Shown: in pieces, positions 1 to 8,987 of the stretch | Numbering within the stretch: position 1 is the stretch's first letter | How the letters are laid out: each line of letters opens with the position of its first letter | Assembly (NCBI RefSeq): GCF_000526915.1 | Contig: NZ_JAGZ01000015.1 | Location: forward strand, 1 to 64,000 | Reading direction: 5' to 3' | Origin: Mycobacterium genavense ATCC 51234 | GTDB taxonomy: Bacteria; Actinomycetota; Actinomycetes; Mycobacteriales; Mycobacteriaceae | Length of the DNA: 64,000 bases | Notes under the pieces: generated by a model | The model's database searches: none | What the model saw: the letters and a program-made list of their open reading frames with translations, nothing else | What the model was told of the DNA's origin: nothing | Position numbers and translations under genes: made by a program

Positions 1-1
1 C

Positions 2-721
2 TACCACACCGGCGTGGAGCAGGTGCTGGTGTTCCTGCCCCAAGCCGCCTCGATCACCCAGACCGTATCTACCCCGTTCCCGAACCAGGCCGCGCTGGAC
101 CTCGGCTTGACGATCAACCAGCCGCCGCCCTGCCTGACCGGTTTCATTCCCGCCTCCGAGTGGCGGTCACCGGCCGATACCAGCCTGCAACCGCTGCCGT
201 CGGGCACCTACTGCAAGATCCCGATGGACACCCCGGCCAACAGCGTGCGCGGCTCGCGCAACATCCCCTGCGTGGATGTCCCCGGCAAGCGGGCGGCCAC
301 GCCGCGCGAGTGCCGCGACCCCAGGCCGTATGTGCCCGCCGGGACCAACCCGTGGTTCGGTGACCCGAACCAGATTCTGACCTGCCCGGCGCCGGGAGCC
401 CGCTGCGACCAGCCCGTGAAACCCGGCATGGTGATCCCCGCGCCATCTATCAACAACGGCATGAACCCGGCGCCGTCGGACCGCGTCGCCGAGTCGCCAC
501 CTCCGGTCAGCGACTCGCTACAGCGACCAGGTACCGGCACGGTGCAGTGCAACGGACAGCAGCCCAACCCGTGTGTCTACACGCCGATGGGACCCCCCTC
601 GGCGGTATACAGTCCCCAAAGCGGTGAACTGGTAGGGCCCGACGGCGTCAAATACTCCGTCGAAAACTCGACCAAAACAGGAGACGACGGATGGAAGGAG
701 ATGCTGGCACCAGCCGGCTGA
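2..721 (+). CDS. MCE family protein, C-terminal part (5' end outside window)
   Basis: The reading frame is open from the window edge to a TGA at 719-721 and carries the Pro/Cys-rich tail typical of mycobacterial MCE proteins. Landmarks are RPYVPAGTNPWFGDPN near the middle and AVYSPQSGELVGPDGVKYSV followed by GDDGWKEMLAP at the end. MCE proteins are cell-envelope components of lipid and sterol importers. The N-terminal MCE domain lies upstream of the window. No further mce gene follows, so this is probably the last gene of its operon. The exact MceA-F subclass cannot be assigned from the tail alone. Confidence 0.85.
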   Translation, partial: YHTGVEQVLVFLPQAASITQTVSTPFPNQAALDLGLTINQPPPCLTGFIPASEWRSPADTSLQPLPSGTYCKIPMDTPANSVRGSRNIPCVDVPGKRAATPRECRDPRPYVPAGTNPWFGDPNQILTCPAPGARCDQPVKPGMVIPAPSINNGMNPAPSDRVAESPPPVSDSLQRPGTGTVQCNGQQPNPCVYTPMGPPSAVYSPQSGELVGPDGVKYSVENSTKTGDDGWKEMLAPAG

Positions 722-914
722 ACCCACCACCGATGTCGATACCAGATGACGTTACCGATAACCCACCCGCTCGGGCGTCGTTCACTTGCGCCGATTCGGC
801 CTAGTGGTTTCGCCACAGCTGCCAGCTTGATACTGACCGCACGTACAGTCACTATGGGTCTAGCGCCACGCGCGCAACCAAAGGCTAGGGCGGCGATGTC
901 CAGGGTCGTGATGC

Positions 915-1139
915 ATGAGTTCCAACTCGTACGCAGGTGCGACTGAACACAGTGATCGGAGCGGCATGGCGGAAGTGATTGGCCTTGGCCAACTCCGAAG
1001 CAATACGTGCGGTTACGTCGAGCGAGTTTTAGCGGGGGAGAGCATTGATGTCGCCCGCCGCGGCAGGCTGGGGGCGCGGATCATATCGGCTGCTGACGAC
1101 GGCCGACTCCGACCGCGTTGCCCGATCCGGTCGCAGTGA
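915..1139 (+). CDS. Small Phd/VapB-antitoxin-like protein, single domain
   Basis: A 74-residue ORF whose centre (GLGQLRSNTCGYVERVLAGE, then a short basic stretch and GARIISA) has the Phd/YefM layout: an alpha segment with L-R, an acidic AGE turn, and a beta strand ending in an R-I-[IV]-S-A motif. The ATG at 966 (MAEVIGLGQL) is a plausible alternative start and would keep the whole domain. The 3' end overlaps the next gene, which carries two further copies of the same domain. No toxin gene (PIN, RelE, Doc or Fic) is visible on either side. Antitoxin function is inferred from the fold pattern only. Confidence 0.6.
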   Translation: MSSNSYAGATEHSDRSGMAEVIGLGQLRSNTCGYVERVLAGESIDVARRGRLGARIISAADDGRLRPRCPIRSQ

Positions 1140-1483
1140 ACGGTGCCGGCTCGCGGATCGGACTTAATGCGTTGCGGACTCGGGCTGGCCGCTATTTCGA
1201 TCGGGTCGAAGCCGGAGAGACGATCTGGATTGTTTGGCGCGACAATTTGGTGGCCCGGATCGTCTCGGCCACAAAAGATTTAGGGATCGCTCCGGTTTCC
1301 TCGCGAACGGTCAGGGCAACGCCCCGAGACGGTGGCGGTCGCATCGGGCTCGACGAATTGCGAACCCGTGCGGCGCATTATATCGATCGGGTGGAAGCCG
1401 GTGAGACGATCGAGGTCGTCCGCGGCGGCAATCTGGTGGCCCGAATCGTGTCGGCTCTCGAGGGACCGCGCAGGACTGCCTAG
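1136..1483 (+). CDS. Tandem two-domain Phd/VapB-antitoxin-like protein
   Basis: Two near-identical antitoxin-like repeats lie in one ORF. The first reads IGLNALRTRAGRYFDRVEAG and ends NLVARIVSA. The second reads IGLDELRTRAAHYIDRVEAG and also ends NLVARIVSA. They are joined by a linker of about 25 residues. GTG at 1136 overlaps the stop of the upstream gene as GTGA, which suggests translational coupling; TTG at 1118 is an in-frame alternative. Together with the upstream gene this makes three consecutive copies. Either the two genes are a natural pair, or one three-domain gene was split by a frameshift near 1130. A solitary DNA-binding role is conceivable because no toxin is adjacent. Confidence 0.6.
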   Translation: MNGAGSRIGLNALRTRAGRYFDRVEAGETIWIVWRDNLVARIVSATKDLGIAPVSSRTVRATPRDGGGRIGLDELRTRAAHYIDRVEAGETIEVVRGGNLVARIVSALEGPRRTA

Positions 1484-1636
1484 CCTTGCGCCGTATCGCC
1501 CGCGCCGGGGCGACATTTCGTGAGACGTTGGCCACACCCGGCGCCGGTGATCTCGGCGCGGTCGGAAAAATCTAGCTGAACATTTGATAAGACAGTGTTT
1601 CGGCACGGGATTAGATACGCTGTCGGCTCTAATGTG

Positions 1637-1894
1637 ATGGGAATGAGTATCGAGTACTACCTGCAGAAGGTTCCGGTCGAATCCGTCGAGCCGGGCTTCT
1701 CGCTGGCCGTCGGGGAAGACGGGGACTACCGGCTGTTCCAGGTCGAATGCACGCAGAGGTCGCACCGGATCGGCACGCCGGTCATGTTCAGGCTCACCTC
1801 CGAGCCGGTCAACGGTGGCGAACCCTGGGTGCTGGAGTGCGAAGAGGGCACGCCGGTCGTCCGGATCCTCGGCGTCGCAAAGGCCGCGTCCTAG
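1637..1894 (+). CDS. Small conserved-looking hypothetical protein
   Basis: An 85-residue acidic protein beginning MGMSIEYYLQKVPVE with no signal peptide, membrane segment or recognised motif. It alternates hydrophobic and charged residues like a small beta-rich domain (YRLFQVECTQ, VMFRLTSEPV). ATG at 1643 is an equally good start, and an upstream in-frame ATG at 1595 is possible. Its TAG at 1892-1894 overlaps the tail of the convergent methyltransferase remnant. The family is not recognised and no function is offered. Confidence 0.5.
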   Translation: MGMSIEYYLQKVPVESVEPGFSLAVGEDGDYRLFQVECTQRSHRIGTPVMFRLTSEPVNGGEPWVLECEEGTPVVRILGVAKAAS

Positions 1895-2612
1895 CGGGTC
1901 GGCTTTGCCGCGACGACGAACTGCACGGCGCGCTGCGTCTGTTGTTCGACGTCGACGAGGCCGGCCGACGCCGGCCGAACACCCTGAGTCCGGTGCTGCG
2001 CGCGATCGCCGTCATCGGCCGCCGCACCGCAGCGGCTTGCGGGGCATAGCTGGTCAAGATCGCGATGCGACCGCCGGGCTGCAGCACCCGCACCATCTCG
2101 CCCGCCACCCGAAACGGCTCGGGCATCAGATACAGCGCACCGAAACAACAGACGGCATCGAAGGTTTCGTCGTCGAACGGCAACGTCCGGGCATCGCCGC
2201 GGACATAGCAGGTGTGCGGCCCGCTGTTGTCGGCGACCGCGCGCGTCAGCATCGATTCGGAGATGTCGAATCCGACCGCCAGGCCGTCGTCGGGCAGGTC
2301 GGCGGCCAGGGGAGCGGTGAAATTGCCTGGGCCACAAGCGACGTCGAGTAGCCGGCGAGCCTTCGACAGCTACAGTGCCGACGCCGCCCGGCGCTGCTCG
2401 GCCCGGTGGGTGGGGCCGCTGGCCGCGTAGAAGACGGTCGGCCGCCACACCCGTTCGTAGACCGTGGCGACGAACGGGCTGTTCATGGCGCGTTGCGCGA
2501 CGGTCGGAACGGGCGCGCTGGTCGCTTCGCCCAACAGGTCGAGAAACCCGTGTCGCAGCTCGGCGGGCTGGCTCATGAGGCCGCGGGTCGACTCGACCGG
2601 ATCCCGGCTCAT
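1891..2612 (-). pseudogene. SAM-dependent class I methyltransferase, inactivated
   Basis: Three collinear pieces form one methyltransferase. The N-terminal part starts at ATG 2612 (MSRDPVESTRGL) and runs to an in-frame TAG at 2370-2372. Beyond the stop, in the same frame, come the SAM-binding motif I RRLLDVACGPGNF and the motifs DARTLPFDDETFDAV and RVLQPGGRIAIL. Near 1960 the frame shifts, and the expected C-terminus DVEQQTQRAVQFVVAAKPTR continues in another frame to a stop at 1891. A nonsense codon plus a frameshift or small deletion make a functional product unlikely. The substrate is unknown. The gene diverges from the permease operon on the other side of the Zur-like site. Confidence 0.8.
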
Positions 2613-2671
2613 CGCCTTGCAGGTTAGCCGAGCTGCCACCGGCCCGGGTGCGGGCCGACGGACCGTCAGAG

Positions 2672-2686
2672 TGATAATCGTTTTCA
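2672..2686 (+). promoter_or_regulatory. Candidate Zur (zinc uptake regulator) operator
   Basis: TGATAATCGTTTTCA is an AT-rich imperfect palindrome in very GC-rich DNA. It resembles the Zur boxes of mycobacteria (TGAAAATnATTTTCA type). It lies 32 bp upstream of the permease start and between divergent genes. The downstream permease plus TIGR03943-like pair is a zinc-associated gene pair in other bacteria, which supports the reading. Binding is inferred from sequence only. Confidence 0.55.
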
Positions 2687-2718
2687 TCAATGGTCAGATT
2701 CCAGTCCGGGCGTATGAG

Positions 2719-3714
2719 ATGAGGGCCGAGCGTCGACCGCGTTTCGGGTCGATGGAAGTCCTGGTCTTCGGTTTGGTGGGGTTCGCGATCGCGGGGACGT
2801 GGTTGCGCGCCGTGGTCGTCAACAGCATCGCACTGTCCACCGCGGGCACCGTGTTCTGCGGTGTTTTCGTGCAGGCCCTGCCCTTCCTGGGTCTGGGCGT
2901 GGTGGTCAGCGGATTGATCGCGGTGTTCCTGCCGCCCGAGCGATTGGTGCGCTGGTTGCCGCGCCGGGCGGCCACCGCGGTGCTTGCCGCCGGCGTCGCC
3001 GGGGCGGCGCTGCCCGGATGCGAGTGCGGCTCGGTGCCGGTGGCCCGCCGGCTGTTCGGCGATGGCGGGGCGGCCGGAGCGGCGGCCCTGACGTTCATGT
3101 TGGCCGCCCCCGCCATCAATCCCGTCGTCGTGGTCGCGACGGCCGTCGCGTTCCCGGGTCAGCCGAAGATCGTCATCGCCCGGGTCGGCGCGTCGTTGCT
3201 GACCGCGGTGGTGATGGGCTGGGCGTGGTCGCGGTGGGGGCGCACCGAATGGATCACCCGGCGACTCCCACCGCACGACTCGCATGGCCCCGACGGGCAG
3301 TCGAAGTGGCTGCTGTTCTGCGAAGTGGCCCGGCACGATTTCCTACAGGCGGCGGCCTACCTCGTCGTGGGAGCCGCGGCCGCGGCGGCCCTGCACGTGC
3401 TGGTGCCGCCGTGGGTCTGCGAAAACGTCGGCGCGCATTTGGTTCTCGGCGTCGTCGTGATGGCGGCGCTGGCCGTCACCCTGGCGGTGTGCTCGGAGGC
3501 CGACGCGTTCGTGGCGTCCAGCCTGACGATGGTTCCGCTGGTGCCGCGGCTGGTGTTCCTGGTGGTCGGGCCCGCCGTCGACGTCAAGCTGCTGGCGATG
3601 CAGTCCGGCATGTTCGGCCGGGCCTTCGCCACCCGCTTCGCCCCCGCCACCCTGGTGGTGGCCACCACGATGGCCACGCTGGTCGGCGCGCTGCTGCTGG
3701 GCGCCTCGCGATGA
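2719..3714 (+). CDS. YraQ/DUF318-family permease, probably metal-related
   Basis: A polytopic membrane protein of about 331 residues with roughly eight hydrophobic segments. The family hallmark GAALPGCECGSVPVARRL (CxC in a membrane-proximal loop) is present, followed by FMLAAPAINPVVV. Starts at ATG 2719 or 2752 keep the first membrane segment (VLVFGLVGFAIAGTW); more upstream in-frame codons would read through the Zur-like site and are unlikely. The stop overlaps the next gene as ATGA. The family is thought to move or handle metal ions, and the operator suggests zinc limitation as the signal. The transported species is inferred, not shown. Confidence 0.75.
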   Translation: MRAERRPRFGSMEVLVFGLVGFAIAGTWLRAVVVNSIALSTAGTVFCGVFVQALPFLGLGVVVSGLIAVFLPPERLVRWLPRRAATAVLAAGVAGAALPGCECGSVPVARRLFGDGGAAGAAALTFMLAAPAINPVVVVATAVAFPGQPKIVIARVGASLLTAVVMGWAWSRWGRTEWITRRLPPHDSHGPDGQSKWLLFCEVARHDFLQAAAYLVVGAAAAAALHVLVPPWVCENVGAHLVLGVVVMAALAVTLAVCSEADAFVASSLTMVPLVPRLVFLVVGPAVDVKLLAMQSGMFGRAFATRFAPATLVVATTMATLVGALLLGASR

Positions 3715-4406
3715 AGCGCGAAACCGAGAACACGATCCTGCTGCTGGTCGGCCTGAGCATCGCGCTGATCGTGGCGACCGGCGTGTTCACCCGCTACGTC
3801 AAGCCCGCGCTGCTGCCGTGGCTGGTGCTCACCGCCGCGCTGCTGGTCGGGCTCGCGCTGGTGTCCATCGTCGGCGACGTCCGTCGCGGGGGCCGCGACG
3901 TCGAAGCCGGGCATGCCCACCGCGGCGGCGTGGTGTGGCTGCTGGCGGTGCCCGTGGTGGTGCTGTGCTTTGTCACACCCCCGGCGTTGCGGCCCCAGGC
4001 GGCCACCTCGGTGACCAACGTGTCCAATGATGTTCTGCGCGTGGCATTTCCACCCTTGCCGCCGGGGCGGGCACCGGAGGTATCGCTGGCCGAGGCGGTG
4101 GTGCGGGCGGCCAACGACAGCACCGGGTCGCTGAACAACCGGTTGATCACGGTCACCGGCTTCGCCCTCAACGAGCCCGGCGGCGTCGACCTTGCCCGCA
4201 TCGTCATCATCTGTTGTGCCGCCGACGCCCAACTGGCTCGCATCCATCTGCGCGGCGGCAGCGCATTTCACTTCCCCGACAACACCTGGCTGCGGGTCGA
4301 AGGCGTGATAATCCCCGCCGAGCGCCAACCCCATATGCCGCCGATACCGACCCTGCGCGCCACCGAGGTCACGCCGGTCCCCGCACCGGCAAACCCCTAC
4401 GCATGA
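3711..4406 (+). CDS. TIGR03943-like membrane protein, partner of the permease
   Basis: A 231-residue protein with two N-terminal membrane segments (LLLVGLSIALIVATGVFTRY and a second near residues 35-55), a third near residues 75-90, and a C-terminal soluble domain containing VDLARIVIICCAADAQLARI and WLRVEGVI. The paired cysteines in IICCAADA could bind metal. It starts by ATGA overlap with the permease, so the two are translationally coupled. Such permease plus TIGR03943 pairs (YcgR/YcgQ type) recur in bacteria and are often under zinc control. The biochemical role is not established. Confidence 0.7.
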   Translation: MKRETENTILLLVGLSIALIVATGVFTRYVKPALLPWLVLTAALLVGLALVSIVGDVRRGGRDVEAGHAHRGGVVWLLAVPVVVLCFVTPPALRPQAATSVTNVSNDVLRVAFPPLPPGRAPEVSLAEAVVRAANDSTGSLNNRLITVTGFALNEPGGVDLARIVIICCAADAQLARIHLRGGSAFHFPDNTWLRVEGVIIPAERQPHMPPIPTLRATEVTPVPAPANPYA

Positions 4407-4490
4407 GCGCACTCCTTGCCGCGACCAGCGGCCACCGCCTAACCTGAGCAACATCCGACCGTGTCCAGTTGTCCCGTGTGGGCGCGGTAG

Positions 4491-5573
<1,083 letters not shown>

Positions 5574-5599
5574 GCGGCGTCTCGTGGTATCAACTCCGC

Positions 5600-6271
5600 A
5601 TGCGGCCGTTCTGGTTCGGTGCGGTGCTCACGTTGTCGGTCGCTGCCTGTGGCTCACCTTCGCCTCCGCACCGATCCTCGGCGACGTCCTCGCCGGCGGC
5701 GCACGGCACCGTTGTCAACCCCGCCAACATCAAGCGGGTGATTCGCGACCTGCCGCCGAATTACGAGGCAACTCCGGGCATTCCGAGCGCGGCCTCGCCG
5801 CGGGCGATCTGGGGTCTGGGCCCCGGCGCGACATCTAAGCCGGCGTCCTGCGCCGCACTCGCCGACCCCGGCAACGGCGGCGACCAATCCGCGCAGGGGT
5901 TGTCGGCCTCGGGTCCCGGCGGCATCGTCACCGTGGCGGTGGTGGCTTTGCCAGATGCCGAGCCGGACCGCGGCGTCGTCGACACTTGTGGCCACTGGGT
6001 CATGACCGCCGAGCACACCACCGCCAGCGTGCGGCTGACCGATGCCCCGCACATCGACGACGCGCAAACCGTCGGCATGGTCGTCGCGATCAAGTCCGCC
6101 GCCGAATCGGGCACCGAAACCGATTCGCGGGCAGACACATTCATCGCCTACCTGGGCGACTACTACGCCTTTACTACGGTGACCACCGATCCGGGCTCGC
6201 CGCTGCCGGCATTGCCGCCGCAATTCGCCGCCGATCTGCTGGTCAAAACGGTCTCCACGTTGCGCGGCTGA
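5600..6271 (+). CDS. Putative lipoprotein, Rv0999-like
   Basis: A 223-residue secreted protein with signal sequence MRPFWFGAVLTLSVAACGS; the lipobox is V-A-A-C near residue 17. The mature part starts with a Ser/Pro/His linker and then a domain containing NIKRVIRDLPPNYE and ASCAALADP. It sits directly after pat, as Rv0999 does in M. tuberculosis. The next gene encodes a related lipoprotein with the same architecture (cysteine pairs and a D-L-L-V-K-[TA]-V end), pointing to a tandem duplication. A DUF5642-type family is likely, but the function is unknown. Confidence 0.75.
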   Translation: MRPFWFGAVLTLSVAACGSPSPPHRSSATSSPAAHGTVVNPANIKRVIRDLPPNYEATPGIPSAASPRAIWGLGPGATSKPASCAALADPGNGGDQSAQGLSASGPGGIVTVAVVALPDAEPDRGVVDTCGHWVMTAEHTTASVRLTDAPHIDDAQTVGMVVAIKSAAESGTETDSRADTFIAYLGDYYAFTTVTTDPGSPLPALPPQFAADLLVKTVSTLRG

Positions 6272-6286
6272 ACGCGCGCGGTTGGG

Positions 6287-6292
6287 TAGACT
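6287..6292 (+). promoter_or_regulatory. Candidate -10 element for a leaderless lipoprotein mRNA
   Basis: TAGACT ends 8 nt before the GTG at 6301, and no Shine-Dalgarno sequence lies between them. This is the geometry of leaderless mycobacterial transcripts, with a TAnnnT box placing transcription start at the start codon. Confidence 0.4.
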
Positions 6293-6300
6293 TAGCCACG

Positions 6301-6960
6301 GTGTCCAAGCTGGTTCGTGTGCTCGCCGCCGTATGCGTGCTGGCCGGTTGCTCATCGAATGCCACCACCGCCTCGACAAACGCCGACATCGCCAAGGTCG
6401 TCGCGGTGAAGTCGAGCTTCGGACCCGAGTTCAAGGTCACCGACATCTCCGAACGCGCGATCGACCCCAAGCTGCTGTCCGCCCGCAAGCTGCCCGACGG
6501 GCTGAAGTTCGATCCCGCCAACTGCGCGAAGCTGGCGTCGGACCCCGACATGCCGCCGGACGTGCAGGGCAACATGGCCGCAGTGTCCGCCGAGGGTGGC
6601 GGCAACCGGTACGTCGTCATTGCGGTGGAAACCTCCAAACCGCTGCCGGTCAGCGACCCGGGCAAGGACTGCGCCAAGGTCGCGTTCTCCGGAACCGGGG
6701 TGCGTGGCGGTCTCGAGGTCATCGACGCGCCGGCCATCGACGGGACACACACATTCGGCGTGCACCGCGTCCTGCAGGCGGTGATCGCCGGCGGCCCCCG
6801 CACCGGCGAGCTGTACGACTACTCCGCGCAGTTCGGCGACTACCAGGTGATCGTGATCGCCAACCCGCTGGTCATCCCGGACCAGCCGGTCGCCAAGGTG
6901 GACACGCAGCGGGCCCGCGACCTGCTCGTCAAGGCGGTGGCCACGATCCGCACCTCCTAG
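6301..6960 (+). CDS. Putative lipoprotein, paralogue of the upstream gene
   Basis: A 219-residue protein with signal sequence and lipobox LVRVLAAVCVLAGCSS (L-A-G-C). Like its neighbour it has a domain of about 190 residues ending DLLVKAVATIRTS, and a Cys pair (NCAKLASDP and KDCAKVAFSG). No ribosome site precedes GTG 6301. The 3' end overlaps the convergent alkB-like gene by 32 bp. Role unknown; probably a cell-envelope protein. Confidence 0.75.
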   Translation: MSKLVRVLAAVCVLAGCSSNATTASTNADIAKVVAVKSSFGPEFKVTDISERAIDPKLLSARKLPDGLKFDPANCAKLASDPDMPPDVQGNMAAVSAEGGGNRYVVIAVETSKPLPVSDPGKDCAKVAFSGTGVRGGLEVIDAPAIDGTHTFGVHRVLQAVIAGGPRTGELYDYSAQFGDYQVIVIANPLVIPDQPVAKVDTQRARDLLVKAVATIRTS

Positions 6961-7591
6961 CGCACGTCGCGGGGCGGAACTGGATGCTGACCCGCGGACC
7001 CTTGCGCTGAGCCGTCTTCGGCACGGCGTGCTCCCAGGTGCGCTGGCAGGAGCCGCCCATCACCAGCAGGTCGCCATGGGCCTGGGGCAGCTGCAACGAC
7101 CGCCCGCCGCCGCGGGGGCGCATCGCGAACGTTCTGGTGGCGCCGAGACTGATGATCGCCACCATGGTGTCCTCGGTGCTGCTGCGGCCGATCGTGTCGC
7201 CGTGCCAGGCGACGCTGTCCGAGCCGTCGCGGTAGTAGCACAACCCGATCGTGGTGAACGGCTCGCCGAGTTCGCCCGCGTAGATGTCGTTGAGCCGCCG
7301 GCGCAGCCGCGCCAGCAGCGGGTGGGGCAGGTCCTCGACCGTCAGATCGTGAAAGCTCACCAGCCGCGGCACGTCGACCACCCGGTCGTACATCTGGCGG
7401 CGCTCGGCCCACCACGGCACGGTGGACAGCAGCGCGTCGAGCAGCTCGCGCGAACCCTGGTCGTCGGCGAGCCAACCCGCGCGGACCTCGGTGAACGCGC
7501 CGTCACCGAGTTGGCGCCGCTGGGTGTGCTCGAACAACGAGCCCTGTACCCCTGCTATCTGGGTCGCCCCGCTGGACAGTTTATCGGACAT
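6929..7591 (-). CDS. AlkB-like Fe(II)/2-oxoglutarate dioxygenase
   Basis: A 220-residue protein with the AlkB double-stranded beta-helix signature. The metal-binding HxD is in VAWHGDTIG, the distal His in TWEHAVPK, and the 2-oxoglutarate-binding Arg pair in RVSIQFR. AlkB proteins remove alkyl groups from DNA or RNA bases by oxidative demethylation in the cytosol. It corresponds in position and orientation to Rv1000c and is transcribed divergently from arcA. Substrate preference cannot be read from the sequence. Confidence 0.85.
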   Translation of the reverse strand: MSDKLSSGATQIAGVQGSLFEHTQRRQLGDGAFTEVRAGWLADDQGSRELLDALLSTVPWWAERRQMYDRVVDVPRLVSFHDLTVEDLPHPLLARLRRRLNDIYAGELGEPFTTIGLCYYRDGSDSVAWHGDTIGRSSTEDTMVAIISLGATRTFAMRPRGGGRSLQLPQAHGDLLVMGGSCQRTWEHAVPKTAQRKGPRVSIQFRPATCARRCGSWPPP

Positions 7592-7669
7592 TCGTTCGAT
7601 CGATCGATCCGGACTCGCCGGGCCACCAGCGCGCCCCGGGTGTGACGCGACGGTCCGGTGTCGCGCGGC

Positions 7670-7675
7670 TACGGT
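7670..7675 (+). promoter_or_regulatory. Candidate -10 element for arcA, leaderless
   Basis: TACGGT lies 6 nt before GTG 7682, which matches the leaderless TAnnnT arrangement and supports GTG 7682 as the arcA start over the in-frame codon at 7658. Confidence 0.4.
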
Positions 7676-7681
7676 TTAGCT

Positions 7682-8893
7682 GTGGGTGTTGTTGAGCTGA
7701 GCACCAATTCCGAGGTCGGCACGCTGCGGATCGCGATCTTGCACCGCCCCGGGGCGGAGCTGCGACGACTCAACCCCGGCAACAACGACCAGCTGCTGTT
7801 CGACGGTCTGCCATGGGTCGCACGGGCGCAGGAAGAGCACGACGAGTTCGCCGCGCTGCTGCGCGCCCGCGGGGTGGAAGTGCTGCTGCTGTCCGACTTG
7901 CTGACCGAGGCGCTCAACCACAGCGGGGCCGCCCGGATGCAGGGGGTGGCCGCCGCGGTGGATGCGCGCCGGCTCGGAGCGCCGCTGGCGCAAGAACTTT
8001 CGGCATACCTGCGCGGCCTGGACCCGGCCAAGCTGGCGCACGTCCTGATGGCCGGCATGACGTTCAACGAGCTGCCGTCCGACGCCCGGACCGACGTGTC
8101 GCTGGTGCTACGCATGCACCACGGTGCGGATTTCGTGATCGACCCGCTGCCAAACCTGGTGTTCACCCGGGACTCGTCGATCTGGATCGGGCCGCGGGTG
8201 GTGATTCCCTCGCTGGCGCTGCGCGCGCGGGCCCGGGAGACGTCGCTGACCGACCTGATCTACGCCCATCACCCGCGGTTCACCGGGGTGCGCAAGGCCT
8301 ATGAGTCCAGGTCCGCGCCGGTCGAGGGCGGCGACGTGCTGCTGCTGTCGCCCGGCGTCATCGCGGTCGGGGTGGGGGAGCGGACCACGCCCGCGGGCGC
8401 GGAAGCGTTGGCGCGCAGCCTCTTTGACGACGATCTCGCGCACACGGTGCTGGCCGTGCCGATCGAGCAGCGGCGCGCCCAGATGCACCTGGACACCGTG
8501 TGCACGATGGTCGACACCGACACCGTGGTGATGTACGCCAACGTCGTCGACAACCTGTCGGCGTTCACGCTTCGGCCCACGCCCGACGGGGTGAACATCA
8601 GCGACGAGGCGTCGTTTTTGGAGACGGCGGCCAACGCGATGGGCATCGACAAGCTGCGCGTCATCGACACGGGTCTGGACCCCGTCGTCGCCGAACGCGA
8701 ACAGTGGGACGACGGCAACAACACGCTGGCGCTGGCGCCCGGTGTCGTCGTCGCCTACGAGCGCAACGTGGAAACCAATACCCGCCTGCGGGACGCCGGC
8801 ATCGAGGTGTTGACGATCGCGGGCTCCGAATTGGGCACCGGCCGCGGCGGGCCGCGGTGCATGTTGTGCCCGGTCGCCCGCGATCCGCTCTAG
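7682..8893 (+). CDS. arcA: Arginine deiminase
   Basis: Converts L-arginine to citrulline and ammonia. The 403-residue product matches the M. tuberculosis arginine deiminase along its length. It has the guanidinium-binding and catalytic segments [10 protein letters not shown] and [11 protein letters not shown], and the nucleophile Cys in GGPRCMLCP near residue 393. GTG 7682 gives [13 protein letters not shown], equivalent to the Rv1001 start. No arcB or arcC genes follow, so a full arginine deiminase energy pathway is not encoded here. Orientation between alkB and pmt is as in M. tuberculosis. Confidence 0.93.
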   Translation: MGVVELSTNSEVGTLRIAILHRPGAELRRLNPGNNDQLLFDGLPWVARAQEEHDEFAALLRARGVEVLLLSDLLTEALNHSGAARMQGVAAAVDARRLGAPLAQELSAYLRGLDPAKLAHVLMAGMTFNELPSDARTDVSLVLRMHHGADFVIDPLPNLVFTRDSSIWIGPRVVIPSLALRARARETSLTDLIYAHHPRFTGVRKAYESRSAPVEGGDVLLLSPGVIAVGVGERTTPAGAEALARSLFDDDLAHTVLAVPIEQRRAQMHLDTVCTMVDTDTVVMYANVVDNLSAFTLRPTPDGVNISDEASFLETAANAMGIDKLRVIDTGLDPVVAEREQWDDGNNTLALAPGVVVAYERNVETNTRLRDAGIEVLTIAGSELGTGRGGPRCMLCPVARDPL

Positions 8894-8987
8894 CTTTTCG
8901 GCGTGAGACTGTAAGTGGCAACGCGTTTCTCGAGTGGCGCCGTCGCTAGTTGCAGCCTGGGCGAGCTGGTGATCGGCTGTCGCCGAA

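Noticed and set aside
915-1894. The small gene at 1637 considered as the toxin partner of the antitoxin-like genes
   Set aside because: It is acidic, lacks PIN, RelE, Doc or Fic features, and is 150 bp away; no evidence supports toxin function.
1891-3336. 481-codon minus-strand ORF opposite the permease
   Set aside because: Arg/His/Gly-rich composition with no motif except the methyltransferase C-terminus at its end; it is the antisense shadow of the permease gene.
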